Shown: positions 12,091-25,206, counted from the stretch's first letter. The stretch: DNA of 64,000 nucleotides from Myoxocephalus aenaeus (GCA_038501785.1 JBAMJR010000154.1:9451001-9515000), one strand, 5' to 3'. Notes: generated by a model not told the origin, from the sequence alone. Numbers and translations are program-made.

Positions 12091-13811
12091 CAGTGGTGTA
12101 TAAAGTACCCAAAAGCCGTACTTGAGTAAAAGTAAAGATACCTTACTGGAAAATTACTCCAGTAAAAGTAAAAGTCACCTAATAAAATACTACTTGAGTA
12201 AAAGTCTTAAAGTATCTGATGTTTTCTGTACTTAAGTATCAAAAGTATTTTTCTGATATAAAATGTACTTAAGTATTGAAAGTAAAAGTACAAGTACATG
12301 CTTTTAATAAAAAAGCAATGGGTCAGAATTTTGAGAATTATGAAGTTTATTCTTTTAAGTGCTGTGGCCACCTTGACCAAGGACAAGGAGTTGTGTTGAA
12401 AATAACTGGGTTGGCTGTGATCCATCCATATATATTATGTTCAACATAATATATTGTACCTAAGTATACTTTTGCATCTACTATGAACTTATCATCATAA
12501 TTCTCCAAAAAGCAATATGACACTATGAAGGAGTTGTAACAGTGTGGTTATAAGTATGCTCATTCCGCCCGGAACAGAAAGAATGAATGACAAATTTAAG
12601 TTAAATTAAAAAAATCAAGTCCGGAAAAATGTTTTATTGTGAAAAATGACCAGATACATCCGTCTGTGGTAACCTCAGACGGAACCTCTTGACACATGTC
12701 AATATGTGACGTTACCCTAAAAATGAAACTTAAAAGTCTGTTTCAACTCTGTCGGTGATCTGGATTAAAACCAAGGCAAAGTATCCTGAGATCGCCAAAA
12801 AAGCAGGAAAACCTGCTTCCATTCCAACATCCTGTCTTTGTGCAGCGGGTTATAAGTTAAGCAGTAGACTGGACTAAAGGTTTAGTTAGCAGTAGAGTCA
12901 GTAGACTGGACTAAAAGTTTAGTTAGCAGTAGAGTCAGTAGACTGGACTAAAGGTTTAGTTAGCAGTAGAGTCAGTAGACTGGACTAAAGGTTTAGTTAG
13001 GAGTAGAGTCAGTAGACTGGACTAAAGGTTTAGTTAGGAGTAGAGTCAGTAGACTGGACTAAAGGTTTAGTTAGCAGTAGAGTCAGTAGACTGGACTAAA
13101 GGTTTAGTTAGCAGTAGAGTCAGTAGACTGGACTAAAGGTTTAGTTAGCAGTAGAGTCAGTAGACTGGACCAAAGGTTTAGTTAGCAGTAGAGTCAGTAG
13201 ACTGGACTAAAGGTTTAGTTAGCAGTAGAGTCAGTAGACTGGACTAAAGGTTTAGTTAGCAGTAGAGTCAGTAGACTGGACTAAAGGTTTAGTTAGCAGT
13301 AGAGTCAGTAGACTGGACTAAAGGTTTAGTTAGGAGTAGACTGGACTAAAGGTTTAGTTAGCAGTAGAGTCAGTAGACTGGACTAAAGGTTTAGTTAGCA
13401 GTAGAGTCAGTAGACTGGACTAAAGGTTTAGTTAGCAGTAGAGTCAGTAGACTGGACATAACGAACACACGTCAGGTGTCGCACGTAAAGGTTTGGGAGC
13501 GCTGGACTAGAGGATGCAGAGGGAAAATGCAGAATATTGTGATTCTCAAAACCTGCTTGGTGGAGTCTGTGTTCCACCACAGTCCCGGATGTGTTTTTCT
13601 TTCTTTCAAGAGATAGATTTGATTTTGTAGCGAGTAACGAAGGTTTCATGGGAAATGTATCGGAGTAAAAGTATCAGTTTTCTTTGCAAAATGTAGTGAA
13701 GTAAAAGTAAAAGTAAACCGAAATATAAATAGTAAAGTAGAGTACATATATCCCAAAAAACTACTTAAGTACAGTAACGAAGTATTTCTACTTCGTTACT
13801 ATACACCACTG
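12091..13811. mobile_element. Tol2-like non-autonomous hAT element
   Basis: The ends are perfect 12-bp terminal inverted repeats, CAGTGGTGTATA, differing at two positions from the Tol2 terminus as I recall it. Flanks are an 8-bp target-site duplication with one mismatch, GCCGGCGC at 12083-12090 and GCTGGCGC at 13812-13819, as expected for hAT. Subterminal DNA is full of short AGTAAAAGTA and ACTTAAGTA motifs, typical of this group. A perfect 11-bp stem with a TTTC loop lies just inside the right end (13774-13799). No transposase reading frame is present, so the element needs proteins from elsewhere. The interior carries a 37-bp minisatellite. The degenerate TSD suggests some age. Confidence 0.88.
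12862..13458 (+). repeat. 37-bp minisatellite, about 16 copies
   Basis: The unit beginning GTAGACTGGACTAAAGG recurs with starts at 12864, 12901, 12938 and so on every 37 bp to 13308. One copy then lacks 9 bp (next start 13336), followed by 13373, 13410 and a partial copy at 13447. Copies are nearly identical, with single-base variants (AAAG/AAAA, CAG/GAG). It lies wholly inside the hAT element. Confidence 0.97.
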
Positions 13812-15848
13812 GCTGGCGCGAGGGACATTGAGCCGTGTTCTGCGCTGACGTGCTCAGTTCCACTTGGTTCCACTCAGGAGTTTCAACACACTCGAGCATG
13901 CGCTAATTAAAAATCCACACTCTGCATCACTGCTGCAGCGATCAATATGCTTGATTAACTCATCTATACATCACTACTGCACACAATAGACACAATAAAC
14001 ACAGCAACTCTTTCCACTTTTAATTGTTGCATTCAGTCCACATGCTATTTGAAGAAGAAACAACATTTTAAATATTTCTGTATTCAGACTCTATCAATAT
14101 CATTATCTATTTCTCCCGGCGCCTCGAATACAATCAAAGCCATTACGCTTCATTTCATTGTTTTTAAATTGCATCCTTTTTAAATTGCAACTCATCTTCC
14201 AGGAGGTGTGTTGAGCATGATATACGTTTCACCTGTGATTAATGTTAACCAGGCTTGGAGATGACTGCACATGTCTTGCTGCCCTAATTAATTCACCCTG
14301 AGAGACTGAGAGCGAATGAATAGTTCCTCTCTGGTTATAATCAAACTGCCCCCTGGAATATGTTCACACTTCAGCGAGGTGGGGGATTTGGGATTCTATA
14401 GGAAGTGCTAATTTGATAACATTCAAATATAAGAGTTGGGGTTGGGGGGCTTATTAATAATTCCTGTGACTCTGTGATATGTGAGTGGGGAATAAATCAA
14501 AATTCCAGCAAGGTTATTCGCATCCGGAACTGGCGTGGCACAGTAAATAGAAAGTTTATTTCAAGAAGATGGAGGAAAAGATGTTTAGCTGTGAGATAAA
14601 TATGTTTTTCACACACATAGCTTTCTCAGATTGACCTGCTGTGGATTCTTCGACATAGAAGTCACTAATTCGAACGAAGAGTTGAACAACCGGAGACTGG
14701 AGCCGTTGATGGCCGTCGGTGGCCCCGGTCCGGATAGCAGGAGCCACAGGGGCAACACTAAAATAGGGGATTTGAACCATGTCCACTACAAATGACTCTT
14801 GGCATTTCGTTGACAGGTGCACAGTCGTGCGCCGCAAAAAAAAGAGAAATATGTCAAAAACAACAACTCCATCTTTGTGTTTGGCCAAAGCAAACATGGA
14901 GAGCTGGAGGCGAAAGACCAGAGGTTTAATCTGCTGAGAGCAGCCAGAGGAGCCGCACTCCTTCAGGCAGACACGCATGTTGTTTGCTCACCAAATGAGG
15001 AAGAGATTCTTCCTCATTTTTGTACTCTTTCTTTTTTTTTCTGAAAATGTGTGGCGGTGCTTTAGAGTGTTTTGTGTTGTAGCTGTATGTGCTTCATTGT
15101 GAACACGGCCTCGGCCCTCTCTCTCTCCCCTGTTGTTCGCTCAGCCGGAGCTGGGGGCCCCGACACAGGCCTCCCGTGCCCCCGGCCAGGGCCGGCTCTC
15201 CTTGAAGCGAGCCTGCAGCATTTCTCTGCTGTTTGTTGAGAGAAAGTAGAAAGGAGAACCTTGAACGTGACCCTCCAAAGGGCTTTTATTCTGGGCTCAC
15301 GCAGCACGGTTCACGTGAACTCCCTCCTTTATGTCCCACTCTTTATTTAACCCTGACTATTTGCAGAGTTTCTCCTAAAAATCCAATTAGGTTAATTTGA
15401 AACAGTCCTGGTGAGAGAACTTTATCCTTTTGGCGCACAGATAACTAACCTAATTAAGACTAGACCTCTCTACCTCTGTCCTCTTTGAGCCTGCAAATTA
15501 AGGAAAGAAAAAGAAAACTTGTCAGAGATTAGGGCTGAGATTAGATTGCTAAAACAAACACTGGAGGGGGAAGCTACATCTTGAAATGCCCTTAAATAGT
15601 TTAGAGCTCTTTCAACACCAGGACTTTCACAGCCGACCAACTCCGCCGAAGGGAGATAAGGGGAGCGGGCCGAATGTAAAATCATTACGGAGGACGATGT
15701 GATGCCACGTCTCGTGGAGGAGGAAGAGGAGCAGGGAGTGACGCGCTCAGACCACCTGTGAAAGTAGACCGTGATTGATTGTGTTTTTATAGAAACCTTT
15801 AAAGGTGCTGGGACATGTGAAGCAATAGAGGGGCTGTTCCGTTCAGCC

Positions 15849-15849
<1 letters not shown>

Positions 15850-15890
<41 letters not shown>
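15850..15890 (+). repeat. (AC)20 microsatellite
   Basis: Uninterrupted AC run. Confidence 0.96.
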
Positions 15891-15895
<5 letters not shown>

Positions 15896-16185
15896 GCAGA
15901 GTAAACACAAACAACAGGCCTGCTGAGTTTAGTTTACTCCTATCAGCTGGCTCTGACCAGCCGCCCAGACCACCCCGACTCCTCACTCTCATTGGGACAG
16001 GAAGGGGGGAGAGAGAGGGGGGATTTGGATTGAGGGGGGATGGGTGCAGCTTGGCGCTTGGGGTTTGAAGAGGGGGGCAATCCACCAAATTAAAACCCAA
16101 TCAATGTGAATCTCTCTCGGCCCGGTCAAAGCCCCTTTTCCTGCTAAAACCCTTTCCCCCTCGCCCCCCTCCTCCAGTCAGCCTC

Positions 16186-16235
<50 letters not shown>
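16186..16235 (+). repeat. (AC)25 microsatellite
   Basis: Uninterrupted AC run. Confidence 0.96.
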
Positions 16236-16238
<3 letters not shown>

Positions 16239-16426
16239 CCTCCCCCTGACCCACACTTACCCAGCACTGTCATGGGGCACTGACTCCAGGCACTGGCCTC
16301 CATTCCTTCTACTCCACACCGGGCAAAGCAGGAGCAGCAGCCTTCGCTCCGAATCACTACACATGGGGTTTAATCCCCCAACAAAGGCATGCAAAAACAA
16401 CCTGGCTATTATGATTCAAGGTTTTT

Positions 16427-16429
<3 letters not shown>

Positions 16430-16484
<55 letters not shown>

Positions 16485-16487
16485 TAT
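16430..16487 (+). repeat. (TA)n microsatellite
   Basis: Alternating TA with one CA interruption near 16479. It is the longest TA tract in the window. Confidence 0.95.
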
Positions 16488-16822
16488 TCGTAGACACATG
16501 TGTTGCAGACAGGGAAGACAACTTGTTTTCACGTGCACATACAGTGCATGAAGGGCAGTGATGCATATTTAATTGTGTTGGTTCTGTGCATTTAATGACT
16601 TTCATCTTTCAGGGTGTTTTCATCCACATGGGATCACGGTGCCCCTTCTCTCCTTTGGGGGGCCGACACATGATAAAGGCAACACTTCTCTCCACTCAAT
16701 CTGAAGTGGGTGTAAACCGCCTAAAATAACTCTTTAACCCCACAGTGTCATTTCATTTCACAAGTGCTGGAGCGTGGCGTACAAAACCAAACTGTCCTAA
16801 TATTTACAGGCTGCACTGTACA

Positions 16823-16825
<3 letters not shown>

Positions 16826-16887
<62 letters not shown>
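16826..16887 (+). repeat. (AC)31 microsatellite
   Basis: Uninterrupted AC run. Confidence 0.96.
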
Positions 16888-16888
<1 letters not shown>

Positions 16889-17296
16889 ACCTGCTGAAGT
16901 AGAGATGCAGAGAGTCCTTCCTGGCTGAAGCCTAACAGTGGGGAACAATTAAACCAAAGACCAGCCTTTGATCACTTGGTCATGTGAACATGACAGGTGA
17001 GCATATGGCTGATAACATGTAAATGACAATCGGTGCTTAAAGCTCTCTGGACGTGTGCTGCAACAAGACGAGGAAAAATAAAATAAAAGGCAGTGAATAA
17101 AGCAAGAGATGCCTTTTAATGAAAACATCCTCCTCGGTTGCTGGGTTTTTCCATGCCCTAAGTGTTACCCAGGTTCGTTTTCAAGTCGTGAAAATGTCTG
17201 TTTTGCCTTCATAATCTGTTTTCATTCACATCCAATTAAAGCAAAACTGCCCCTTATGCGGATGAAACCCATCCCAAGTAGTGTGTATGTATAGGA

Positions 17297-17309
17297 ACAC
17301 ACGCACGCA

Positions 17310-17351
<42 letters not shown>
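17297..17351 (+). repeat. Imperfect (AC)n microsatellite
   Basis: AC run with GC and AT interruptions at its left end. Confidence 0.94.
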
Positions 17352-17355
<4 letters not shown>

Positions 17356-19153
17356 CGCCCAAGATCATTAGACTTTAATAGCGGGACGGGCAGACAAGAA
17401 GGAAGGGAGGCTGAGCAACAGTCAGCCACCACAAACAATCGCTAGCAGATGCCGGAGCTGTTGTTACCGAGCGGCGCGCAGGGGTGAGAGCATGGAAGGT
17501 GAGGTCACATACATATTTGTGGCAGGATGCAGCAAAAGTGGACCCACTGTGTAATGTGATGGGATGGAGAGGTGGGTAACATGTGCACGCTGGCTGGCTC
17601 ATGCAACAACAACAAAAAACGAGCACGCAAACTCGCCCTCCATGCATGCACACACACACACCCACACACACACACACAGAGGCAGCAGAAGCAGTTTCCA
17701 TAGAGTAGCAGCAGGGGGAGCAGCTCCACTATCGTTCTGACTGGATCCAGGCCCAGAGCACTGGCCTGGGGAGAGTGTGCTCCAAGAAAGGCTTGTGTCT
17801 GTGAAGCGGTCTGTGTGCTTGTAAGCATGTGCATGCATGTTCAAGTGATTGAAATAGACTTGGTCGCTTTTTGTCCGGGAAATTTGGGCAAACGGTGCAC
17901 GTTTAATAGTGAAAATCAAAACCTGGAGGGAAAAAAAAGAGGGTTTTTCTTGCATCGTAATTTCTAGAAGAGGCGGAAGAAGCGCCTGTTAAACTGCAGA
18001 CTGTTGAAGGTAAATGAAAGGCAGGATTATTATTATGTTTATGTTCAACAGCAGAAAACAACAACAATGAAGTTGTCCCACCATGTAGTACCGTCTGTGC
18101 CGCAGCACAAAAAAATAGTTAAAGACACTTTAATTCTCTATTAGAATAAGCACGGACAGTTATTGTGAATTTCTCTGCATTTCTTCTCTGTGGAGAGCAG
18201 CTCCACGTCGGGCCGACGACACGCCGCATGCTGGGTTTACGAGCCGAGAGGAGGAAGCGACCCTGGCTGGCTTCTTTTGTGCCTTTAGAATAGTTCTTTG
18301 GAATAAAAGCAGAAACTCGCGTATATTTATTTTTTCGCAGTATTTGCACAGATAAATTCATCTAATCCGATGGTAATGATAAAATAATGCTGGCAGTGCC
18401 TGTTTTAACACACATACCAGAATAAAAAAAGATAGTTTGGGTTTTATTCACTCACTTATTCAGATATCTGCGTGTGATTTCTGCTGCCACCTATCAACAG
18501 ATTCGGTGGAGGCTATTTATTCACTGGGAAGTATTTCCAATAAAAGCTTTTTAACGTTAAGATTTCCGAATCATCCGAAAAAGCAGTGTTGAAAAGCAGT
18601 GTCGCTTTTACATTTTTTAAAGGCGACCTTTGAATGCCACAAAATAAAACTCAAAGCCGAACTGAATTGTTGTTAATTTGGGTGAAACAACCTTTTAACG
18701 AATGACCCGCGTGTTCAGTAACACGACACCAAACATATTTAGAGACTGGACACACAACTTTTCCCTTTTTGTCTTTCTTTGTGTCGTTAACAGAAGATAT
18801 CTACTGTGTATGATTACACTAACTCCCGTTTACGTTTGCGTTTGCGTGTGTGTGTGTGTGTGTGTGCGTGTCTCACACAACCATCACCGGCCTGTGCTCG
18901 CTCTCTTTGTCTCGCCTTCACAGTTGTGTGAGGACACTCGTGGTCAATGGCTGTTAACAGCACAAGTGTTAAAGCATCCGAATGCGGACAATTAAAGAGC
19001 CGCTTTGCCAGAAAGGACAGATGACTGCTGTTGGTGCAGAGAGGGAGCTTTCATTCAGCGGCTCACACTTTCTTTTCTCATGCAACGTCCCGAGCTGAAA
19101 ATAGGGGTTTAACAGGCCACTTCACCTCAAGGGCCGCTGCTCAGCTTACTGAA

Positions 19154-19154
<1 letters not shown>

Positions 19155-19206
<52 letters not shown>
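19155..19206 (+). repeat. (AC)26 microsatellite
   Basis: Uninterrupted AC run. Confidence 0.96.
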
Positions 19207-19208
<2 letters not shown>

Positions 19209-19407
19209 GGTGTCTAAGACATTTTTACTACAGTTTGTAAAAAGGTCTATACAGTGTTAGAGTGTACAATAGTTAGAGTGTGTTTGAGTGAAGAATTGAT
19301 GATAATCGAGCAGACGACGTCACACACAGACCCATCAATCTCCCCCTTCTTCCCTCTCACCTCCCCGCTGCTGAACAACAGACCTGAGTCATTTGCCATT
19401 GGCCTCC

Positions 19408-19411
<4 letters not shown>

Positions 19412-19488
<77 letters not shown>
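19412..19488 (+). repeat. (TG)38 microsatellite
   Basis: Uninterrupted TG run. Confidence 0.97.
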
Positions 19489-19492
<4 letters not shown>

Positions 19493-19667
19493 TTGCCTCC
19501 AACAGGACCCATCACCTTGACCACTACAGCAAAGCCAAGCCGGACTGACCTTGGCTTTTTTCCATCAACCATTAATTCTGAGTCTTTCTGTCCATCTCTT
19601 CCTCAAAGCCTTCATCTCTCAACCTTGTCTCCCACGGTTTGAGTGGTGTACGTACACACTGTGCTTC

Positions 19668-19669
19668 TG

Positions 19670-19751
<82 letters not shown>
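19668..19751 (+). repeat. (TG)n microsatellite
   Basis: TG run with one CG interruption near its left end. Confidence 0.96.
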
Positions 19752-19752
<1 letters not shown>

Positions 19753-20249
19753 TCTCCCATGGTTAGGGGAGCGTGGACGTGTCAGGTCCAGTGAAGGTGA
19801 CACCTTTACGCCTCGTGCCGAGATAATGAAGGCTTTAACTTTACAACTCAAGCATATCAGATTGCAGCACCGCAGTCGCTCAGACACGCGCCCCGCAACA
19901 TGAGTGATCTGAACGGGGTCGCCGCCCTCCATTTCATGTGCAGCGAGCAGCGCCAAAAAGGCCTCATCATCATAACCACCGCTCAGTTCCGAACGGGCTC
20001 GGGGATCGGGTTGAGTGAGACATATCGGGGGATGCATATTGCACACTGTTTACCAACTGTTGGGGCAGGCGGAGGATTTAAATAAATACAAAATAACAGC
20101 CCTGTGTGCATGACCTCAGAACATGCAAAAAAGTATTCACGTACCCCACAACTGGGCTAATGTGTTGAAGGGGGAGAGAGAGAAAAACCTCCCAGATTCT
20201 CTCACTGCCTCTCTTCTCTCCTTTCTCCTCAACTCACCTTTTCCTCCCC

Positions 20250-20671
20250 CTTTCATTCAGGAAGGGTTCTTTCCATAATAAAAGGAACCTGTGGAACTAA
20301 TCCTTGCAAATCTCCTGTGCTTTCTGTCCTATACCTCCAGGCAACACAGCACACTGAAATCCTCCATTTGCATGCCTAAACTGCACTAACTGTGAATAAA
20401 CCCTTTTAGCTGCTAATGTAATAACATCTCCATTTCAGGGAAGGAGCAGGGGGTTAGCCAGCCCTCAGAGATTCAAGAAAACTCACCCCCTCTCCCTCCC
20501 TCTCGCCTACCCCTCTCTCTTTTTTTACCCCTCTCATCCCACTTCTCCTGCTGCAGCACAATGGGCCCCGGCATACAGATGCATCTGGCAGGCCCGCCTT
20601 ATCAGCCACATCTAGTTAGGGTCAGCTTTGGAAATGGAAGTGGGAGTCCTGATTACAAGCAGATAAGCAGG

Positions 20672-20672
<1 letters not shown>
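20250..20672. promoter_or_regulatory. Candidate enhancer with octamer, E-box and GATA motifs
   Basis: Unique, balanced-composition DNA between repeats. It has a POU octamer ATTTGCAT (20366-20373), a palindromic double E-box CAGATGCATCTG (20576-20587), CTTATCAG (20598-20605), TGATTACAAG and AGATAAG (20661-20667). No reading frame is supported. Conservation was not tested, so the enhancer call is inference. Confidence 0.25.

Positions 20673-20722
<50 letters not shown>
20673..20722 (+). repeat. (AC)25 microsatellite
   Basis: Uninterrupted AC run. Confidence 0.96.
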
Positions 20723-20724
<2 letters not shown>

Positions 20725-20802
20725 AGCCAGCCAGCCCTCACTTCACCTTCACATTGTGTATCAGAGGATTAGAAGTGATGTTGGACATGATTTAAAATTT
20801 TG

Positions 20803-20952
<150 letters not shown>

Positions 20953-21577
20953 TTCCTTTTATTGACGGCAGCTAGCAGATGAGAAATGAGCGATACTTCC
21001 ACTGTAATTGTATCTCAATCGAAACTTAATCAAAAAGTGAGATCTTAATTAAAGCTCTGTTAATCGGATCATTTTCACAAGCCAGTACACAAATGAGGAA
21101 CCGTAATCCTCATGTCATGAATAACACCCCCCGCCCCCCCCCCAAAAAAAGGGAAATAATTTAGGAACGGGAAACCAACTGGCATCGTTTCCATGCCGTT
21201 TTACAGGATCTAATTGGCCGCTGCCGCTCCCCGTTTCTCTGCAACAATAACCCGCAGAACCCCGACGCTGCCTTTCATCTCCAACTGAATTACATTAAGT
21301 AGTTCGGAGGCCACATAACGCGCTCGCTTCGCCACACACGGGTAGACCCGCGCGTGCAGCCACGTAGAGTTACGTTGCAGTATTTTCCACAGTCATACCG
21401 AGACGAGGGTGAGAATACATTACGAGCTCCGGTTTCCCCTGCCTCCGAGCAGCCAGCGAGAGATGCCAAGATATCGCTTTAATTGTCCAATTACATGGAA
21501 TATAGCTGTTCCAGCACGCCCTGAACTGGTACTCCTCCCCAAATTCTGTTTTCTTTTTTTGGGGTGGGGGGCTGGGC

Positions 21578-21604
21578 GGGGGGGGGGGGGGGGGGGGGGG
21601 GGGG
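21578..21604 (+). repeat. 27-base G homopolymer
   Basis: Unbroken run of G after further G-rich DNA (21561-21576). Length is likely to be unreliable in assembly. Confidence 0.9.
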
Positions 21605-22450
21605 TTGTTGCAGTGATTTTCCTTTTTCCTTCTTCTTCTGTGAATTAGGACTTGAACGGCGGAGATAACTGAGACATCTCTCACGTTTCCCCCTCTGAGA
21701 GCTGGCGTTCACTACCTCACAGAGTTCACATGAATAGCATTAACATCAAAGAGAATTTCTTGGAAACCATCTGATCAAGCTGTATCATACAGGCCTGTGA
21801 CATGCCTGTAACACATCCCTCTCTCTACCTCTCTCTCTCCTCTCTCTCCTCTCATCTCCCTCGCTCACACACACACACACAAACTGTATACACTGACAAG
21901 CCTAACATACATTTGTATTCTCCCTGCGTAAGGGGGAGATCCAGTTACTTCAAAGGACCCATTTCCACTACTACAGCTACTACAGCTACTACTACTACTT
22001 ACTGATACGGCAAGACATCAATGCTGAGCACGAGTGCTGCTGCCACGCTGCACTCAGAGTTAAGGCGCACACGGCACAGGGCAAAACGGAGCAATATAAC
22101 CTATACGTTGGAACATCTGACACACAAATTGTTTGTAGCAAATGTATTCCGCTGACCCATTTTCCTTCCATTCATGCGGCTGATCGTCTTTAGTCTGTTC
22201 ATGTTCACAAGCAGGAGCCTCGCACCAGCAACTACCGCCGATTCCACCTGCTTTTATCTATTCCACCGTGTTTCACATATATACATATATATATATTTCT
22301 TTATATACACAAATCGACACAGATGGAATCACACCTAGCTGGGAAATGATTGTCCTTGGCGTTTGACGATGAAATAAATAAACACACGACTACATGCAGA
22401 AGCGGGGGTGATGAGAAAACACTGAGGGGGAACAGCTTGCAGCTCTGCCA

Positions 22451-22496
22451 CTCATCCAACCATCCAACCATCCAACCATCCATCCAACCAACCAAA
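22451..22496 (+). repeat. (CCAA/CCAT)n tetranucleotide repeat
   Basis: CATCCAAC units repeated several times. Confidence 0.85.
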
Positions 22497-22673
22497 TGCC
22501 AAGCGAGCCCCGAAAAAACACACATGAAAAAGATGAACTTATTGAGGTCTCTATTTCCATGGCAACACAGAATAGTTTTGATGATGTTCCTTCCCAGTCG
22601 GCAGGCAGGGTTTGGCCGAATCACGGCACAGATTGGTGCTCCGTGGCTTGTTACTAAGGGCGGGTTTAAAACG

Positions 22674-22676
<3 letters not shown>

Positions 22677-22722
<46 letters not shown>
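22677..22722 (+). repeat. (AG)23 microsatellite
   Basis: Uninterrupted AG run. Confidence 0.96.
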
Positions 22723-22725
<3 letters not shown>

Positions 22726-24169
22726 CAGATGGTTGGAAGAATTGCCACTTTGAAGAAAACCCCAACCCACACTCACAACTGGGTTCTGCAATATTGATTT
22801 GAATGGATGGAAGGGAAGAAAACCTAGTGGCCTATGAATAAGTAAGTAATGGATAATATGGGCTAAATCAAAAGCCATTCAAACTGAATAGGATATGCGT
22901 TCTCAATGATGCAGAAGTCCAGTGCGCCTGCCTCTCTACATGAGGGCAAGCCGAACTATGGCGCTGAACAGCACTGTCAAGCCTCCGCCTGTCAGGTCTC
23001 TAATACCCACCGACTTTAAAGCACCGCGATGGAGACACAACAGCAAGAGAGAGAGAGACGAAAAAGATCAAAAAATTGCTGCTGAATAGATCTCAGGCTC
23101 ATTTAAATGGACTAAACCTCTTTGCTGAAATTGTGTTAAATATTAATCATCATTTTACTTCTGAAACGGCGATGTGTGTTTGAAATGGGATTGAGATGGA
23201 CGCAACCGACGGGAGTATCACAGCGCTCACACCACCAGTTTACTGGATTATGACGATGACTGCCGGCTATTTGGTTTGCCTTTAAAAAAAATCTTAATTA
23301 CACATTTCTTCACAGGCTCGGGTTCTTTTTGGATAAACAACACACAATCATCAGGGGTTTTGATTTACCCAGCAGGAGAATTTGTGCTAAATACCATCTA
23401 TTTGAGGGAAGAACCAAAAAAAAAAGAAGGCCCCTACGCAAAAAAACGCCCTTATTGATCTCTATCTCCTCTCTTTTTTCTCCCCCAATTCTCTCCTCTC
23501 CTCTTCTCCCTCCGCGGAGCGCAGCATTATGAACGGCAGGAACCGGCGTAAGGAGCACGGGGCCCCGCCGGGCCCCGGCTAGCCGTGATCCGTGTTCAAC
23601 ACGACGACACCGCTGTTCAGACCGACGCGGCCGAAGACGCCGGGGTTGATAGCGCGGCACCGTTTACACCGCGCAGCACAAGCTCCCGCACGCCGTCCCC
23701 CCCGCTTCCTTCACCTCTTTCAGCTGCACCCCCCCTTACCCGCCCCCCCATCCCCCGCCCCCTCTTTCGCTCCGACCCCACCAACCTAAATCCCCCTAGC
23801 ACGCGGCGACATGGCAGACAGGCAGCCACGCAGACAGGTGACCGTAAACAATTAATCAACATGGTGACACCTCTACATCTGCCAGGCCCAACACGGGGAG
23901 GGGAGCTGTCAGCTAGCAAAACAAAGCAGCCCCCCAAACACACACACTGGCACACACACACACAAACACGCGGTGTCGGTGAGTGGCTCACTAGCTCATA
24001 GAGAGTGTCACCCACAAAACGTAGAAGCTCTTGTGTATGAAATATTTACCGAACACGCTGGAGAGACACGACATGCAATTTTTAACAACTTGATTTCTTT
24101 CATCGCCGGTTGGATGTCATTGGATGACGCTTGACGGTTGTGACACAGCAAGGTTCCCTCATGCAACAA

Positions 24170-24250
24170 TACTACTTGATTGGGTTTAGGAAAAGATGGT
24201 GAAATATTAATTTAGGTTTTGGAAAAGATGGTGAAATGCTTAGTGTCGCT
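24170..24250 (+). repeat. Degenerate copies of the TTTAGG dispersed repeat
   Basis: Two adjacent units of TTTAGGAAAAGATGGTGAAAT type (second reads TTTTGGAAAAG), matching the flank of the 27-bp array near 31860-31880, which has GTTTAGGAAAAGACCGTGAA. Confidence 0.6.
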
Positions 24251-24944
24251 AACCGCCTAGGTTTCTAGACTACAACACTAAAAGCAGGAGTGCTATTTTC
24301 CAGTGAATATATCTTTTTCAAGATCATAAATAAAGATACTAGGTTGCCGAGCAGTAGGCGGTCTTTTATTGCACGAGCTTTTTTCAATAATAGGCTGTTC
24401 ACTTTTCAAGCATATCATCAACTGAACCAGGGACAGGTATAGATCCATGAGTTACACCACTTCAAATTTGCAACGAGAAACTATTATAAAATAGGCAACA
24501 TGCTGGGAATCTACACTTACAGGTGACACACACAGCTAACTCTGTGGAGGAGAACAACACGCAAAAGAAGACACACTTGTAGTAAATCACGACACAGCAG
24601 ATCCGTTGCACCTTCCTTAAAAACCCTAAACCCTTTGTGCTTTGGTTCAGGTTTATAAAAAAGGAGCGAAAAATTAAGGAAATCTGTTATAAAAACAACT
24701 TTAAAATCCTAAAACAGTGGGTGACCACGCACGCCGATGGCCGTGTGCAAAAGGTTCTGAGATGAGATGAGACTGCAATCATTCTCCAAAACGTCTATTA
24801 CTGATCACAAACCAGCCTGGACACAGCAACAATTGGCAGACTTTAGTTTCGTCCCCTCCTCTCTACCTCCTTCTGTTTCATGGATCGTGGTCCATGCCTA
24901 CTACTCATTATATATTATATATTATATATATTACATATTCATGT

Positions 24945-25206
24945 AATGTGCTGTAACTCTGTTACGTTGTTCATTCTGTACACATGACATATATTGCTTC
25001 TGTCCATCCGGGGAGAGGGATCCTCCTCTGATGCTCTCCTGAAGGTTTCTTCCTTTTTTTGCCATGAAGGTTTTTTTGGGGGAGTTTTTCCTGACCCGAT
25101 GTGAGGTCCTGGGACAGGGATTTGGTGTGTGTACAGATTGTAAAGCCCTCCGAGGCAAATTTGTAATTTGTGATTCTGGGCTATACAAAATAAACTGAAT
25201 TGAATT
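24945..25206 (+). mobile_element. Teleost LINE-like 3' end fragment
   Basis: The stretch has segments I recognise from a very common teleost repeat: CTGATGCTCTCCTGAAGG, GGAGTTTTTCCTGACCCGAT and TTTGTAATTTGTGATTCTGG, ending in AATAAACTGAATTGAATTAG. A short ATTGA-type tail fits a 5'-truncated non-LTR retrotransposon, probably L2-related. Family assignment is from memory of the repeat. Confidence 0.6.

Larger units (their letters stand above)
13820..20249. other. Non-coding desert with possible regulatory blocks
   Basis: No gene is seen. Repeat-poor blocks at 14195-14370 and 15330-15470 contain clustered TAATTA-type sites and look unlike the repeats around them. 14356-14369 read in reverse has a partial CTCF-like CCAGGGGGCAG. 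Confidence 0.55.

Noticed and set aside
12862..13458. Possible CRISPR-like array
   Set aside because: The 37-bp units are contiguous with no spacers, the DNA is vertebrate, and the array lies inside a transposon.
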